A stretch of DNA of 5,025 bases from Promethearchaeota archaeon (GTDB lineage Archaea; Asgardarchaeota; Lokiarchaeia; Sigynarchaeales; SOKP01): contig JAHLWJ010000344.1 in assembly GCA_019057975.1 (NCBI GenBank), forward strand, positions 1 through 5,025. The letters run 5' to 3'. The translations under genes and the position numbers were made by a program. The notes under the pieces are model-generated. The model did no database searches, was not told the DNA's origin, and worked only from the letters and a program-made list of their open reading frames with translations. Shown here piece after piece: positions 4,737-5,025 of this stretch; positions within the stretch are counted from its first letter, which is position 1, and each line of letters opens with the position of its first letter.

Positions 4737-5025
4737 ATGTCTAAAAAAGATTTAAACAGATTTAGTGTTAAAGACATTTCTTTTATTAATGACATTAAAT
4801 CTATAGCGGTAATTGGTCCCTCGAAAAAGAGAGAATACTTCTTCTTAAGAAATCATGCTGAATATTTTAAAGGTCCAATTTATGCGGTACATCCTAAAGT
4901 CGAAAATATTCCTAATTTTGAGAAAAAGAACATTTTTCCATCATTGGATGATATTCCTGGAGAAGTCGATTTTGCTTTTATTGCTGTTCCTCCATCACAA
5001 ATTTTGGAAGTTATTGATGATTGTG
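4737..5025 (+). CDS. CoA-binding domain protein, ADP-forming acyl-CoA synthetase type, N-terminal part; runs off the window
   Basis: The frame is open from ATG 4737 to the window end (96 codons), so the protein is incomplete. Residues about 21-96 fit the Rossmann-like CoA-binding domain that starts the alpha part of ADP-forming acetyl-CoA synthetases. IKSIAVIGPS is the first strand and loop, GPIYAVHPK the second strand, PSLDDIPGEVDFAFIAVPP the third and fourth, and QILEVIDDC the following helix. Such enzymes convert acyl-CoA, ADP and phosphate to acid, CoA and ATP in the archaeal cytoplasm; proteins with only this domain also exist. The loop after the first strand reads GPSKKREYF, without the second glycine usual in GASxxxxxxG, so nucleotide or CoA contacts may differ. 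ATG 4737 is chosen because it opens the frame and is preceded by a TATA-like box. Domain call firm, enzyme identity not. Confidence 0.75.
   Translation, partial: MSKKDLNRFSVKDISFINDIKSIAVIGPSKKREYFFLRNHAEYFKGPIYAVHPKVENIPNFEKKNIFPSLDDIPGEVDFAFIAVPPSQILEVIDDC

Noticed and set aside
1..5025. tRNA or rRNA genes
   Set aside because: No cloverleaf with a GTTCRA-type T loop and no rRNA-like GC-rich stretch was seen; the whole non-coding fraction is too AT-rich.

Overview
The window looks archaeal and very AT-rich, with long A and T tracts between genes. The best guess is an Asgard (Promethearchaeota) or similar mesophilic archaeon. The reasons are the TATA-like boxes about 25 bases before start codons (leaderless pattern), poly-U tracts instead of bacterial-type terminators, large secreted metallopeptidases with short signal peptides, and a CoA-binding protein of the ADP-forming acyl-CoA synthetase type. 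The phylum is inference; no marker gene is present.

Layout: (1) 1-380, minus strand, the N-terminal part of a secreted protein that leaves the window at base 1. (2) 381-957, a long non-coding stretch with a remarkable number of inverted repeats. (3) 958-2265, plus strand, an intact DDE transposase of the ISH3/IS4 type, whose start region lies inside a large potential RNA fold. (4) 2266-2383, a convergent intergenic region with oligo(A) runs that read as U tracts for the minus-strand gene. (5) 2384-4402, minus strand, a complete 672-residue secreted zinc metallopeptidase with an immune-inhibitor-A-like C-terminal domain. (6) 4403-4736, a divergent promoter region with operator-like palindromes. 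(7) 4737-5025, plus strand, the start of a CoA-binding-domain protein cut by the window end.

The two secreted proteins on the minus strand are in tandem. They share the same start (MRK), similar signal peptides ending in AAK, a similar segment around a GEN tripeptide, and a similar promoter arrangement (AATCT followed by an A tract about 28-30 bases before ATG). They are probably diverged paralogues. The transposase gene sits between them and has visibly different codon use, so it is most likely an insertion. I do not see a functional link between the CoA-binding gene and the peptidase beyond a shared divergent upstream region. The most interesting unexplained signal is the nested inverted-repeat structure at 935-1019. 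It could hide both the ribosome binding site and the start codon of the transposase mRNA, resembling the anti-readthrough structures known from IS10 and IS50.
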